Positions 17,506 through 27,390 are shown, counted from the stretch's first letter. The stretch: 64,000 nucleotides of DNA from Anthropogastromicrobium sp963652495 (GCA_963652495.1 CAVJTU010000005.1:5983-69982), one strand, 5' to 3'. The notes: generated from the sequence alone by a model not told the origin. Numbers and translations: made by a program.

Positions 17506-18498
17506 ATGGGTAGTAAAATGGAAAAAAAGGTGACGATCGTTATTCCAAATTATAATGGAAAACGTTTTCTGGATGACTGTCTTTCTTCGCTGGAGCGTCA
17601 GACCAGTAAGGATTTTGAGACACTTGTTATCGACAATGCATCACAGGATGACAGCGTTCCTTACATGAGAGAGCATTATCCGTGGGTGAAGATTGCAGTG
17701 ATGAAGCATAATCTTGGATTTTCCGGCGGTGTCAACGCAGGTATCCGCATGTGTACAACGCCATATGTGCTGTTATTAAACAATGATACGCGTTCCTTCC
17801 CCAAGATGGTGGAGGAGCTGATCAAAACGATGGAATCCTCAGAGGACATCTTCTCTGTCAGTTGTAAGATGATTCAGTTTCATGATCATGAGAAGATGGA
17901 CGATGCCGGTGATTTATATACCTGTCTTGGTTGGGCATTTCAGCGAGGTGTCGGGCAGCCGGTTGGTGAATATCGGCAGCCTGCGGAGGTATTTTCCGCC
18001 TGTGCAGGTGCAGCGATGTACCGCAGAGAACTGTTTTCTAAGGTTGGATTGTTTGATGAGCTTCATTTCGCATATTTAGAGGATCTGGATCTTGGTTATC
18101 GTGCAAAGATTAGAGGATATCGCAACGTTTACTGTCCGACCGCAAAGGTATATCATGTGGGAAGCGGAACAAGCGGCTCTAAGTATAACAGCTTTAAGGT
18201 AAAGCTGTCTGCGCGCAATTCAGTATATGTCAACTATAAGAATATGCCTCTGCCGCAGCTGATTTTAAATGCACTGCCGTTGGCCGCAGGTTATTTTGTG
18301 AAATGGTGCTTCTTTAAGAAAATTGGCTTTGGAAAGGATTATGTTGACGGCTTAAAAGAGGGCATTGCAACCAGAAAAAAGTGTAAAAAAGTATTTTTCA
18401 GAGGAAGAGACATTCCAAACTATTGGCAGATTCAGAAGGAATTGTGGGCGAATACGTTTACTTATATCTGGGAACTGGCAAAGAGAAAGCTATTATAA
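17506..18498 (+). CDS. GT2 family glycosyltransferase
   Basis: A 330-residue single-domain GT2 enzyme. TIVIPNYNGKRFLDDCL marks the nucleotide-binding strand, LVIDNASQDDS follows, and LLLNNDT is the metal-binding segment; the acceptor Glu-Asp lies in FAYLEDLDLGY. The C-terminal third has a hydrophobic stretch (LILNALPLAAGYFVKW) that could contact the membrane. It is rhamnosyltransferase-like in overall pattern, but the donor is not certain. The start could also be ATG 17518, four codons downstream. Confidence 0.8.
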   Translation: MGSKMEKKVTIVIPNYNGKRFLDDCLSSLERQTSKDFETLVIDNASQDDSVPYMREHYPWVKIAVMKHNLGFSGGVNAGIRMCTTPYVLLLNNDTRSFPKMVEELIKTMESSEDIFSVSCKMIQFHDHEKMDDAGDLYTCLGWAFQRGVGQPVGEYRQPAEVFSACAGAAMYRRELFSKVGLFDELHFAYLEDLDLGYRAKIRGYRNVYCPTAKVYHVGSGTSGSKYNSFKVKLSARNSVYVNYKNMPLPQLILNALPLAAGYFVKWCFFKKIGFGKDYVDGLKEGIATRKKCKKVFFRGRDIPNYWQIQKELWANTFTYIWELAKRKLL

Positions 18499-18612
18499 TC
18501 GAATAGTTACGTTTTTCTTACAATTTCAAAATACAGGGAATTTGGGGTTGTACTTTTGGCAATTTTCAAGTATGATATGTACTGCTTAAAAACAGTTCCT
18601 GAAAGGGCTTTT

Positions 18613-20028
18613 ATGAATACAGGAAAACAACAAACTTATACGGCAATCAGCATTGTGATTGATGCAATTGTGTTGGCCGTATCTTATGTGATCAGTTATC
18701 TGATCCAGTTCGCGCTCCAGAATAATTTTGCACCGTTTGACAGCCGCAATTACTGGTCGCCGCTTGTGATCATCATTATATGCTACATTGTGCTGTATGC
18801 GTGTTTCCATCTATATGGATCTTTTCGTATGACAGGAAGACGAAAGGAAGCCGTGCAGATTGCAAAGGTAAATATTATCGGAGCATTGGTTTTATTTGCG
18901 GCATTTTTTGTTATCTCCAATACAGACGGTTACAGTTGGATTGTAGGCTTCTCACGAATGATGATTTTTTGGATGACTATTTTTAATACGATTTTTATGG
19001 TCATTTGGAGAAATATCTTTCGTGTCATTTTGATGAAATTGGGCAACAGCCGTTTTAATCGGAAACCAGTGCTGATTGTTGGCTTTAGCCAGGCGGCAGA
19101 GGCTTATATTGAGCGTGTTCTGACACATAAGCAGTGGGGGTATGAGATCCTTGGTATTTTGGATGATCATCTGAAGGTCGATGAGTCTGTGCGTGGTATT
19201 CCTGTGCTTGGACCAATCGGGTATCTGGAAGAGTATCTTTCCAAGAATATAGCAGAAAGCATTATTATTACGCTGAAGCTGAAGGAATATGACCGCTTGG
19301 AGGAGATTGTTCATATCTGTGAGAAGTCCGGTGTTCATACTGAATTTGTGCCGGATTACAATGATATCATTTCAACGAAGCCGTATACGGTTGACTTTCT
19401 TGGACTTCCGCTCATCCACATCCGTCATGTGCCGCTTATGGAAGCAGGAAATGCATTTATCAAGCGAGTGATGGATATTATTGGATCGATTGTCTGTATT
19501 GTGCTGTTCTCACCAGTCATGTTGGCAGCTGCTATTGCGGTTAAGGCAACTTCACCGGGGCCGCTGATTTTTAAGCAGGAGCGTGTTGGTCTTCATAACC
19601 GGACGTTCAAAATGTATAAGTTTCGCTCCATGACGATGCAGAAGGCTTCGGAGGAAGTGAGCAAATGGACCACAAAGAACGATGTCCGTGTGACACCGGT
19701 TGGTCGTTTTATCCGAAAGACAAGTATCGATGAGCTTCCGCAGCTCTTTAATGTCTTGAAGGGGGATATGAGTCTGATCGGTCCAAGACCGGAGCGACCG
19801 TTTTTTGTAGAGAAATTTAAGGAAGAAATTCCCCGTTATATGATCAAGCACCAGGTACGTCCTGGCATGACCGGATGGGCGCAGGTAAATGGTCTGCGCG
19901 GGGATACTTCAATCAGAAAGCGTATTGATCTGGATCTCTTCTATATAGAGAACTGGAGTGTCAGCTTTGACATCCGAATTTTGTTTTTGACTATATTCAA
20001 GGGATTTGTAAATAAAAACGCATATTAA
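18613..20028 (+). CDS. Polyprenyl-phosphate sugar phosphotransferase (WcaJ/undecaprenyl-P glucosyl-1-P transferase type)
   Basis: Starts repeat-unit assembly by moving a sugar-1-phosphate from a nucleotide sugar to undecaprenyl phosphate. The 471-residue protein has four N-terminal TM segments, a Rossmann-like middle part (VLIVGFSQAAEAY), a fifth TM segment and the conserved catalytic domain: FKQERVGL, FKMYKFRSM, DELPQLFNVLKGDMS, LIGPRPERP and GMTGWAQVNGLRG. ATG 18613 follows GAAAGGGC and is preferred to ATG 18556. It is near the end of the cluster although it acts first in the pathway. Sugar specificity (glucose in many relatives) is inferred. Confidence 0.9.
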   Translation: MNTGKQQTYTAISIVIDAIVLAVSYVISYLIQFALQNNFAPFDSRNYWSPLVIIIICYIVLYACFHLYGSFRMTGRRKEAVQIAKVNIIGALVLFAAFFVISNTDGYSWIVGFSRMMIFWMTIFNTIFMVIWRNIFRVILMKLGNSRFNRKPVLIVGFSQAAEAYIERVLTHKQWGYEILGILDDHLKVDESVRGIPVLGPIGYLEEYLSKNIAESIIITLKLKEYDRLEEIVHICEKSGVHTEFVPDYNDIISTKPYTVDFLGLPLIHIRHVPLMEAGNAFIKRVMDIIGSIVCIVLFSPVMLAAAIAVKATSPGPLIFKQERVGLHNRTFKMYKFRSMTMQKASEEVSKWTTKNDVRVTPVGRFIRKTSIDELPQLFNVLKGDMSLIGPRPERPFFVEKFKEEIPRYMIKHQVRPGMTGWAQVNGLRGDTSIRKRIDLDLFYIENWSVSFDIRILFLTIFKGFVNKNAY

Positions 20029-20050
20029 ATAGGAAAGGCATGATAAGAAA

Positions 20051-21364
20051 ATGGCTGAAAAACGTTCCTCGATGAAAAAGAAACAAGAGCAGCAGCGCAA
20101 GAAGGCTGCAAAGGCGAGAAGAGTCAGACGAACACTCTTAGTAATTACCGAGTTTTTGCTTGTTTGCGCGCTTTCTATCTGTTGTTATGCCGTCAGCATT
20201 CTCAATACAATGCAGCGCTCGACAATCAATCAGGATGAAATTTACATTGCAACGTTTGCCAATAATGAGAATAACGGTCAGAATGAGGAGACACAGGCAG
20301 CCGCCCCAGATGATTCAAAGAGTGAAGAGAAAGAGCAGACAAAGGAAAACGAAGCAGAGGTTTCGGGTGAGCAGATCACAGAGTCAAGCTCGGCAGTCAA
20401 GCCCAATGGTGCAATCAACGTAAGCGAGGTTACACAGGCTACGACGGCAGATGATATTTTAAGTCATCAGGAAACCGTAAATGGTTATTGGAACATCCTG
20501 CTTGTCGGTGTAGATGCCAGAGATCAGGCAAATCTTGGCGGTGGAGAAGGAAATCAGTCAGATGTCATGATGATCTGCAGCATTAATGTAAAGACAAAGG
20601 AAGTAAAACTGGTATCAGTCTACCGTGATACGCTGTTAAAGATGTATTCAAGAGATGCGTTTGATCTTGCCAATGCAGAGTACGCAAAGAGCAGTGATAC
20701 CAATATGATCAGTATGATCAATATGAATCTGGATCTTCAGATTCAGGATATGGTTGTTGTCAACTGGGCAGCATTGATTCGTGTCATTGATGCGATTGGT
20801 GGTATTTATCTGGATGTCACTCAGGAAGAGATCGATAAAGGATATATTACCGGTTACATTACTGAGATAGAAGAGGCAACCGGTATCTGGCAGCCGCAGA
20901 TCACTCAGGGAGGTTATCAGCTGTGTAATGGAGTATATGCCGTTGCATATTGCCGCAACCGCTATTCAACCGGTATGGACATGGGGCGTACTAGCCGTCA
21001 AAGAGAAGTCATTGAGAAGATGCTCGAACAGGCAAAGCAGGCTTCGCCATCTGCACTGTTGACAGCAGTGCGTTATGCGTGTCCAAATATCAACACGACG
21101 TTGACAAACGAAGAATTGTTTGCATTGGCAGCTGATGTAAACAGCTATACCATCGTTGATACAGATGGTTTCCCATACACATACGATCTGACACTTGGAA
21201 CCACTGGCGTATTTGGAGTGAAAGATTCACTGGTTTGCACGGATCTGGTAGGCGATGTAAAGAAGCTTCACACTTATCTGTTTGGTGATGACGGATATGA
21301 GCCGTCTCAGACGGTAAAGGACATCAGCTATACAATTCAGAGTGCATTTGGTCTTATCCAGTAA
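20051..21364 (+). CDS. LytR-CpsA-Psr (LCP) family glycopolymer ligase
   Basis: LCP proteins attach teichoic-acid-like or capsular polymers to peptidoglycan outside the membrane. The 437-residue protein has a basic N-terminus, one TM segment (about 35-60), a low-complexity acidic linker (about 70-135) and the LCP domain, with ILLVGVDARD and VKLVSVYRDTLL containing the conserved Arg-Asp, and later CRNRYSTGMDMGRTSRQ with the Arg set that binds the lipid pyrophosphate. As the last cluster gene it would link the polymer made upstream to the wall. A strong terminator follows. Confidence 0.9.
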   Translation: MAEKRSSMKKKQEQQRKKAAKARRVRRTLLVITEFLLVCALSICCYAVSILNTMQRSTINQDEIYIATFANNENNGQNEETQAAAPDDSKSEEKEQTKENEAEVSGEQITESSSAVKPNGAINVSEVTQATTADDILSHQETVNGYWNILLVGVDARDQANLGGGEGNQSDVMMICSINVKTKEVKLVSVYRDTLLKMYSRDAFDLANAEYAKSSDTNMISMINMNLDLQIQDMVVVNWAALIRVIDAIGGIYLDVTQEEIDKGYITGYITEIEEATGIWQPQITQGGYQLCNGVYAVAYCRNRYSTGMDMGRTSRQREVIEKMLEQAKQASPSALLTAVRYACPNINTTLTNEELFALAADVNSYTIVDTDGFPYTYDLTLGTTGVFGVKDSLVCTDLVGDVKKLHTYLFGDDGYEPSQTVKDISYTIQSAFGLIQ

Positions 21365-21374
21365 CAGAGTCAGG

Positions 21375-21419
21375 ATCCTGCATATCACAGCAAAAGTGGT
21401 GTGCAGGATTTTTTTTTTG
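21375..21419 (+). terminator. Terminator of polysaccharide cluster
   Basis: A 14-base stem (ATCCTGCATATCAC with GTGGTGTGCAGGAT, two G-T pairs) and AGCAAAA loop are followed by a run of nine or more T. Confidence 0.9.
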
Positions 21420-21581
21420 TTTTTCACAAATGATTGAAAAAATGTACACAGTTTAAACACAGATGATTGATAGTATATAGACGTAATAAAGAAAGAGAGC
21501 CACAGCGAAAGCAAACAGATCAAAGCGAATGATTCCGATCCGGGTGCTTTCCATAAAGGCTGAAAATATAGGAGGTCTATT

Positions 21582-23003
21582 ATGATGTACCCAGAAAGCA
21601 ATTTTAATTATGATAATGACAATAAAGGCAACAGAAAGCAGAGAAGACAGAATAAGCAAAGAAGAAGCCTTCACAAGGCAGCAGCCATTTTAGCAGGCGT
21701 TGCAGTGATCGGAGGAAGCTTCTGGGGAGGTTCTGTACTGACACAGAATACAACAAATACTACTGTTGAGGCTGCCTCTGTAATGAATCTGTCAAAGGAT
21801 GAGACTACACCGGATATTGTAGCATCTTCCCTTAGCGATTATTCTGAGTTAGCAGCAAAATGTCTGCCGCAGGTTGTTTCTGTAACAAATGTCATTGAGG
21901 TGACAAGCACTTCAAGCAGTGGCAACGATATGTTTAACTTTTTCTATGGCAGTCGTGGACAGAGCCAGGGACAGACTTCCACACAGGAGACCGAAGCATA
22001 TGGTTCCGGTGTTATCATTGGAAAGACGGATGACGAGCTGTTGATCGTAACCAACAACCATGTTGCTGTTTATGATAAGTCTGGCAATACCATGTACTAT
22101 AGTTACACTGCTTCTACCACAGGAAGAAAGGTTACTTTTGTTGATGGAACTGAAGTAGATGCAAACTTAAAGGGTGCCGATGCAGATGCCGACATCGCAG
22201 TTCTGGCGATAAAGCTGTCTGATATCCCGGAGGATACTTTAAATGCCATCTCAGTTGCTACAATCGCTAATTCGGATGATGTAAAGGTAGGTCAGGGCGT
22301 TATGGCAATCGGAAATGCACTTGGTCTTGGTCAGACTACCACGTTTGGTCATGTCAGTGCATTAAATAAGGATGTCACCACATCAGATGATAATGTGACC
22401 AGAAGCATGATGCAGATTGATGCAGCCATCAACGAAGGCAACAGCGGCGGCGGACTGTTCGATGCAAATGGCAATCTGATCGGAATCAACTCCGCAAAGA
22501 GTTCCGGCGAAGGCGTTGAGGGTATGGGTTATGCAATCCCGATTTCTTCCGTAGAGGATCTGATCAATAACATGATGAACCAGAAGACAAAGGTTCAGGT
22601 TGACGAGGATCAGAGAGGTTATCTTGGTATCCAGGGTGTTGATGTACCGAGTGAGTATGTTGAGAAGTTTGGTATGCCGGAAGGCGCTATGGTAACAAAA
22701 ATTACTGCTGGCAGCCCGGCAGAGACAGCAGGTCTTCAGGTGAGTGATATCATTACCGCAGTTGACGGACAAAAGGTATCCAGCTATGATGCACTGAGAA
22801 CGGCACTTTCTTATTATGCATCTGGCGAGAGCGTAACCATTACCGTTCAGAGACCGAGTGGCAACCAGTATACCGAGACTGAGCTTACTGTGACATTGAC
22901 GGATCGCGCTTCCATTACAGACACCACTGAGGCTGATTCTAGTGATGAGACGGAGTCCGAAGAGGAAGCAGAGCAGCAGATTCAGATGCAGAAGGCACAG
23001 TAA
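21582..23003 (+). CDS. htrA: HtrA/DegP-like membrane serine protease
   Basis: Envelope quality-control protease, 473 residues. A basic N-terminus and one TM segment (about 30-50) anchor it; the protease domain follows, with the triad visible as His in TNNHVAV, Asp in ADADIAVLAI and Ser in GNSGGGLF. One PDZ domain follows (about 345-435: GYLGIQGVDV, GSPAETAGLQVSDII). The C-terminal tail is acidic and Gln-rich. Ribosome site GGAGG lies six bases from ATG 21582 (a second ATG is at 21585). The gene appears monocistronic, between terminators at 21375 and 23082. Confidence 0.93.
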   Translation: MMYPESNFNYDNDNKGNRKQRRQNKQRRSLHKAAAILAGVAVIGGSFWGGSVLTQNTTNTTVEAASVMNLSKDETTPDIVASSLSDYSELAAKCLPQVVSVTNVIEVTSTSSSGNDMFNFFYGSRGQSQGQTSTQETEAYGSGVIIGKTDDELLIVTNNHVAVYDKSGNTMYYSYTASTTGRKVTFVDGTEVDANLKGADADADIAVLAIKLSDIPEDTLNAISVATIANSDDVKVGQGVMAIGNALGLGQTTTFGHVSALNKDVTTSDDNVTRSMMQIDAAINEGNSGGGLFDANGNLIGINSAKSSGEGVEGMGYAIPISSVEDLINNMMNQKTKVQVDEDQRGYLGIQGVDVPSEYVEKFGMPEGAMVTKITAGSPAETAGLQVSDIITAVDGQKVSSYDALRTALSYYASGESVTITVQRPSGNQYTETELTVTLTDRASITDTTEADSSDETESEEEAEQQIQMQKAQ

Positions 23004-23081
23004 TTTTGCAATAGTTTAAGAAGGTTTGATTGGCTTTACCCGGAAGGTTGTGTTGTCCGGAAGGGTTAATACATATTGGAA

Positions 23082-23118
23082 AAGGCACATCAGCTTAGAA
23101 GGCTGGTGTGCCTTTTTT
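23082..23118 (+). terminator. Terminator of htrA
   Basis: AAGGCACATCAGC pairs with GCTGGTGTGCCTT (one G-T pair) over a six-base loop, followed by TTTTTTG. The long open frame of the deacetylase runs through it, which argues against the most upstream start for that gene. Confidence 0.85.
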
Positions 23119-23225
23119 GTATGTGTCCCGGAAGTTCTATGAAGGTGGACTTCGGCAAGGTTATGATGCATCAGAAGTCCGAATACTACATAAAAATAGG
23201 TAAGGCCATAGAAAAAGAGTCTGGT

Positions 23226-23909
23226 ATGCATTGGTTGCAGGAAAGTAAATTAAAAAAGAATAAATACGTAGTTATGTTGCTATTGACTGCTGTAATATTT
23301 TCCTTTTATGTATTGGCGAAGGGGGAAAATGAATCCATTGTCTGGCAAAAGGATGAAAAAAAGGTCGCAATCACATTTGATGATGGGCCAGATGCAAAAA
23401 CAACTGCTTTACTGCTTGACGGACTGAAAGCGAGAGGCGTGCGCGCCTCCTTTTTTGTAATCGGTGAGAAGGCAGAGCAAAATCCTAAATTGATTCTTCG
23501 CATGAAGAAAGAAGGTCATTTGATAGGAAATCACACGTACAGTCATGTTCAGTTAAATGCGCTAAGCATCAATCAGGCATGTTCGCAGGTAAAGGCTGCA
23601 AATGATGTTATTGAGGGAATTACTGGGCAGGAGGTTATCTATTTAAGGCCGCCATATGGAGAGTGGAATCATAAAAAAGACTGCCCACAGGATATGATTG
23701 TCGTTTACTGGGATGTGGATCCGCTTGACTGGAAACGCACCGATACCGGGCAGATTGCAGCAGATATTTTGCGTCAGGTGAAGCCGGGGGATATTATTTT
23801 ATTACACGATATTTATGAGACCAGTGTGCAGGCGGCCTTTCTTGTAATTGATGAATTGTATCGTCAGGGCTACGAGTTTGTTACCGTAGATGAATTGATG
23901 TTTGTGTGA
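23226..23909 (+). CDS. Polysaccharide deacetylase (NodB homology, CE4)
   Basis: A probable membrane-anchored deacetylase of peptidoglycan or another glycan, 227 residues. One TM segment (about 17-35) is followed by the NodB domain: TFDDGPD holds the catalytic Asp and metal Asp, GNHTYSH the two metal His, LRPPYGEWN motif 3, YWDVDPLDW motif 4 and ILLHD the last His. All metal ligands are intact. The open frame extends back to 23076 across the htrA terminator. ATG 23226 begins just before the TM segment, but its ribosome site is weak; ATG 23163 or 23166 (with AAGG upstream) is an alternative. Confidence 0.85.
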   Translation: MHWLQESKLKKNKYVVMLLLTAVIFSFYVLAKGENESIVWQKDEKKVAITFDDGPDAKTTALLLDGLKARGVRASFFVIGEKAEQNPKLILRMKKEGHLIGNHTYSHVQLNALSINQACSQVKAANDVIEGITGQEVIYLRPPYGEWNHKKDCPQDMIVVYWDVDPLDWKRTDTGQIAADILRQVKPGDIILLHDIYETSVQAAFLVIDELYRQGYEFVTVDELMFV

Positions 23910-23939
23910 TGGGGGAATTATGCTAAGATATTATGGTTT

Positions 23940-24180
23940 GCAAGATAAAATCATAACGTAGATTAGCGGTGAGATGAGTTGCTTTTACGAGGCGGAACGT
24001 GTGGGAGCGGGCTTACGCAGTATCTAAGACAAAAAGGTGTGTAAAAGGTGCCGCGGGAACAAGTGACGCCGACAAAACAATCGTCGAACCGCCTTGTTGA
24101 ACTATCGGGTTACACCAAAGGGATTGTCATTTCCATGAAAACGTGCTAAGATTGGAATGCCGGTTCCTAGACCCGGACAA
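23940..24180 (+). ncRNA. Structured RNA candidate upstream of rarA (6S-like by position)
   Basis: The 294-base gap between the deacetylase and rarA has no coding frame but pairs along its length as an irregular rod. Visible helices are GGAAC with GTTCC, GACAA with TTGTC, GGTGTGTAA with TTACACC, AACAAG with CTTGTT and CGAC with GTCG at the tip. A long rod with internal bulges is the general form of 6S RNA, and in Bacillus subtilis a 6S gene lies close to rarA. I see no sequence match that proves 6S. Part of it (23968-24012) is about 35 of 40 bases like the intergenic repeat at 32290, so it may instead be the longest member of that repeat family. Confidence 0.4.
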
Positions 24181-24203
24181 AATGATTTGACAGGACAACG
24201 CAT

Positions 24204-25529
24204 ATGGATTTATTTGATTATATGAGAGAAACGCAGCAAAAGGAGTCTCCTCTTGCCTCGCGTATGCGCCCAAAGACGCTCGACGAAGTGGTTGGACAAA
24301 AGCACATCATTGGAAAAAACAAGATGCTGTACCGCGCAATCAAGGCTGATAAGCTTAGTTCTGTTATCTTTTACGGCCCTCCGGGAACCGGAAAGACAAC
24401 GCTTGCGATGGTGATTGCCAACACGACCAGTTCGGAATTTACTCAGCTAAATGCAACAGTTGCCGGGAAAAAGGATATGGAAGATGTGGTAAAGCGTGCG
24501 AAGGATTTACAGGGCATGTATGGCCGCAGAACCATCCTTTTTATTGATGAGATTCACCGATTCAATAAAGGACAGCAGGATTATCTGCTTCCTTTTGTGG
24601 AAGACGGAACCATCATTTTGATCGGTGCGACGACTGAGAACCCATATTTTGAGGTTAATCCGGCTTTGATTTCCAGATCAATCATTTTTGAACTGCATAA
24701 TCTGGAAAAAGAGGATATAAGAGAGCTGATTGAGCGCGCCGTGCGTGATCCGGTGCGCGGTATGGGAAGCTATCATGCGGTATTAGAGGCAGATGCCGCT
24801 GAGTTTTTGAGCGACGCAGCAAATGGCGATGCGCGTGCGGCATTAAATGGAATCGAGCTGGCGGTGCTGACGACGGATCGCAGTGAGGACGGCTTGATTC
24901 ATATCACACTTGAGACAGCACAGGAGTGCATCCAAAAGCGTGCAGTGCGCTACGATAAGAGTGGTGACAATCATTATGATACGATCAGCGCATTTATCAA
25001 GAGTATGCGCGGTTCGGATCCGGATGCTGCTGTCTATTATCTGGCGCGGATGCTGTATGCAGGTGAGGATATCAAATTTATCGCAAGGCGTATCATGATC
25101 TGTGCGTCGGAGGATGTCGGGAATGCCGATCCGCAGGCACTTGTCGTGGCGGTGGCTGCATCACAGGCTGTTGAGCGTATCGGTATGCCGGAGGCGCAGA
25201 TTATTTTGTCTCATGCTGCTACTTACGTAGCGTGTGCGCCAAAGAGCAATGCAGCATGTGTGGCAATCTCAGAAGCGATGGATTACGTGCAAAATCATAA
25301 GACACCGCCGATCCCGGATCATTTAAAGGATGCGCATTATAAAAGTGCAGGCAAGCTCGGTCATGGAGACGGATACAAGTATGCACACAATTATCCAAAC
25401 CACTATGTCAAACAGCAATATTTGCCGGATACCGTGGAAAATGAGCATTTTTATCATCCATCGGAGAATGGATATGAAAAGACTATTGTGCAGCACTTGA
25501 CAAGAATCCGTAAAGAGGCAGAGGAATAA
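24204..25529 (+). CDS. rarA: Replication-associated recombination protein A (RarA/MgsA)
   Basis: A AAA+ ATPase acting at stalled replication forks, 441 residues, the usual length. Walker A is GPPGTGKTT, Walker B is ILFIDEIHRF, sensor 1 is LIGATTENP and the Arg finger is in ALISRSIIF. The C-terminal part has the tetramerisation and MgsA-C region, with HYDTISAFIKSMRGSDPDA and the CPKSNAA-like segment (CAPKSNAACVA). ATG 24204 has AGGA eight bases upstream. The gene is directly downstream of the RNA candidate. Confidence 0.93.
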   Translation: MDLFDYMRETQQKESPLASRMRPKTLDEVVGQKHIIGKNKMLYRAIKADKLSSVIFYGPPGTGKTTLAMVIANTTSSEFTQLNATVAGKKDMEDVVKRAKDLQGMYGRRTILFIDEIHRFNKGQQDYLLPFVEDGTIILIGATTENPYFEVNPALISRSIIFELHNLEKEDIRELIERAVRDPVRGMGSYHAVLEADAAEFLSDAANGDARAALNGIELAVLTTDRSEDGLIHITLETAQECIQKRAVRYDKSGDNHYDTISAFIKSMRGSDPDAAVYYLARMLYAGEDIKFIARRIMICASEDVGNADPQALVVAVAASQAVERIGMPEAQIILSHAATYVACAPKSNAACVAISEAMDYVQNHKTPPIPDHLKDAHYKSAGKLGHGDGYKYAHNYPNHYVKQQYLPDTVENEHFYHPSENGYEKTIVQHLTRIRKEAEE

Positions 25530-25605
25530 GGCAGGAAAGTATCGGTAGAAAGACCGATTGTGACAGTGAGGACGGATAGACAAAAGTAGGATACAGGAGA
25601 AGAAT

Positions 25606-27390
25606 ATGGACGACAAACGAATTAGCACACTACGAGCAATCATGAAGAGCGAAGGAATTGATTATTATTATATTCCGACAGCAGATTTTCATGAGTCCGA
25701 ATATGTTGTAGACTATTTTAAGGCAAGAAAATATATGACTGGATTTACCGGTTCGGCAGGTGTTGCCGTGATCGGTCCGGACGAGGCATGGCTGTGGACA
25801 GATGGACGTTATTTCATTCAGGCAGCTGCGCAGATTAAAGGCTCTGGCTTTGGGCTGATGAAGATGGGACAGGAAGGCGTTCCGACTGTGATGCAATATT
25901 TAGAGGAAAAGCTTCAGGAGGGAGAATGCATCGGTTTTGATGCGAGAGTGGTTAATACGACAGATGCAGGCGAGTTTGCCAAGATTGCAGCAAAGAAGCA
26001 CGGAAGCTTAAAGACAGATAAGGATCTTGCAGATGAAGTGTGGACAGACCGTCCGGTGCTCATTCATCAGCCAGCCGATATTTTAAAGGAAGAGTTCAGT
26101 GGTGAATCTACTGCATCCAAGCTTGCCCGCGTGCGAAAGAAGATGGAAAAAGAGGATGCACAGTATCATATCGTAAGTACACTGGATGATATTGCGTGGA
26201 TCTTAAATGTCAGAGGCGATGACATTCCGCATGTTCCGGTTGTGCTGTCTTTCCTTATAATCGGAAAAGAGAATGCAATGTGGTTTGTCGAGGAGAACGC
26301 ACTTAGCGATGCAATTAAGGCAATGGCAGCAGAGTGCGGCGTCACCATTCGTCCATATGAGGAAGTTTATGCCTATGCAGCGACCATCCCAGAGCACAGC
26401 ACTGTTCTTCTTGACAAGAGAAAGGTAAATTATCGCATCACAAATGCATTGTCGGAAACCATTCATATTGTAGATAAGGCAAATCCGTCGCAGCTGATGA
26501 AGGCCATCAAGAATGAGATCGAGTTAGAGAATACCAGAAAGGCTCATCTGCTTGACGGCATTGCTGTAACGAAGTTTATGTATTGGTTAAAGAAGAATGT
26601 CGGAACGATTCCAATGGATGAGGTAAGTGTATCGGATTATCTGCAAAGCCTTCGCGCACAGATGGAGGGCTATCGTGATATCAGCTTTGATACAATCGCA
26701 GGCTACAATGCAAATGCAGCGATGATGCATTATAAGGCAGAGCCAGAGACCGCAGCAAAGCTAGAGCCGCAGGGTATGCTTTTGGTTGATTCCGGCGGAC
26801 ATTATGACACTGGAACAACCGATATCACAAGAACCTTTGTGCTCGGACCGATTTCCGATATCCAGAAGAAGCACTTCACAATGGTAGTAAAAAGCAACAT
26901 GAATCTGGCAAATGTGCGCTTCCTCTATGGCTGCAACGGTATTTGCCTTGATGTGATCTGCCGTGAGCCAATCTGGAAGGAGAATCTGGATTACCAGTGC
27001 GGAACCGGACATGGTGTGGGTTATCTGTTAAATGTCCACGAGGGGCCAAACAGCTTCCGCTGGCAGTATCGTCCGGGTTTTGACGCACCGTTTGAGGCCG
27101 GTATGGTAACAACCGATGAACCAGGTATCTATTTGCAGGATCAGTACGGAATCCGTACCGAGAATGAGTTAATTTGTGTTAAGGGCGAGAAGAACCAGTA
27201 CGGTCAGTTTATGGGATTCGAGAACATTACTTACGTTCCGATCGATCTTGATGGCATTGACAAGCAGTATCTGAATGCAGAGGATGTAAAGCAGCTCAAC
27301 GATTATCACAAGATGGTATATGAGAAGATTTCTCCGTACATGACACCAGAGGAGAATGAGTGGCTGAAGGAGTATACGAGAGCAATCTGA
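25606..27390 (+). CDS. Xaa-Pro aminopeptidase (M24B family)
   Basis: A cytoplasmic metallopeptidase removing N-terminal residues before proline, 594 residues, the long three-domain form. Two creatinase-like N-terminal domains (about 1-300) precede the pita-bread catalytic domain. Metal ligands visible are Asp in LLVDSGGHYDTGTTD (two Asp), His in GTGHGVGYLLNVHEGP, Glu in TTDEPGIY and Glu in IRTENELIC. AGGAGAAGA precedes ATG 25606. It has its own terminator at 27427. Confidence 0.93.
   Translation: MDDKRISTLRAIMKSEGIDYYYIPTADFHESEYVVDYFKARKYMTGFTGSAGVAVIGPDEAWLWTDGRYFIQAAAQIKGSGFGLMKMGQEGVPTVMQYLEEKLQEGECIGFDARVVNTTDAGEFAKIAAKKHGSLKTDKDLADEVWTDRPVLIHQPADILKEEFSGESTASKLARVRKKMEKEDAQYHIVSTLDDIAWILNVRGDDIPHVPVVLSFLIIGKENAMWFVEENALSDAIKAMAAECGVTIRPYEEVYAYAATIPEHSTVLLDKRKVNYRITNALSETIHIVDKANPSQLMKAIKNEIELENTRKAHLLDGIAVTKFMYWLKKNVGTIPMDEVSVSDYLQSLRAQMEGYRDISFDTIAGYNANAAMMHYKAEPETAAKLEPQGMLLVDSGGHYDTGTTDITRTFVLGPISDIQKKHFTMVVKSNMNLANVRFLYGCNGICLDVICREPIWKENLDYQCGTGHGVGYLLNVHEGPNSFRWQYRPGFDAPFEAGMVTTDEPGIYLQDQYGIRTENELICVKGEKNQYGQFMGFENITYVPIDLDGIDKQYLNAEDVKQLNDYHKMVYEKISPYMTPEENEWLKEYTRAI

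Noticed and set aside
20160..20423. Arg/Gln-rich frame inside the LCP gene
   Set aside because: It is an alternate-frame shadow of the low-complexity linker of the LCP protein.
23076..23225. Upstream extension of the polysaccharide deacetylase frame
   Set aside because: It runs through the htrA terminator and encodes residues unlike the family; ATG 23226 lies next to the membrane segment.
24036..24060. AAGGTGCCGCGGG resembles the T-box antiterminator motif
   Set aside because: No specifier region or downstream terminator is visible, and rarA is not a typical T-box target; the resemblance is short.
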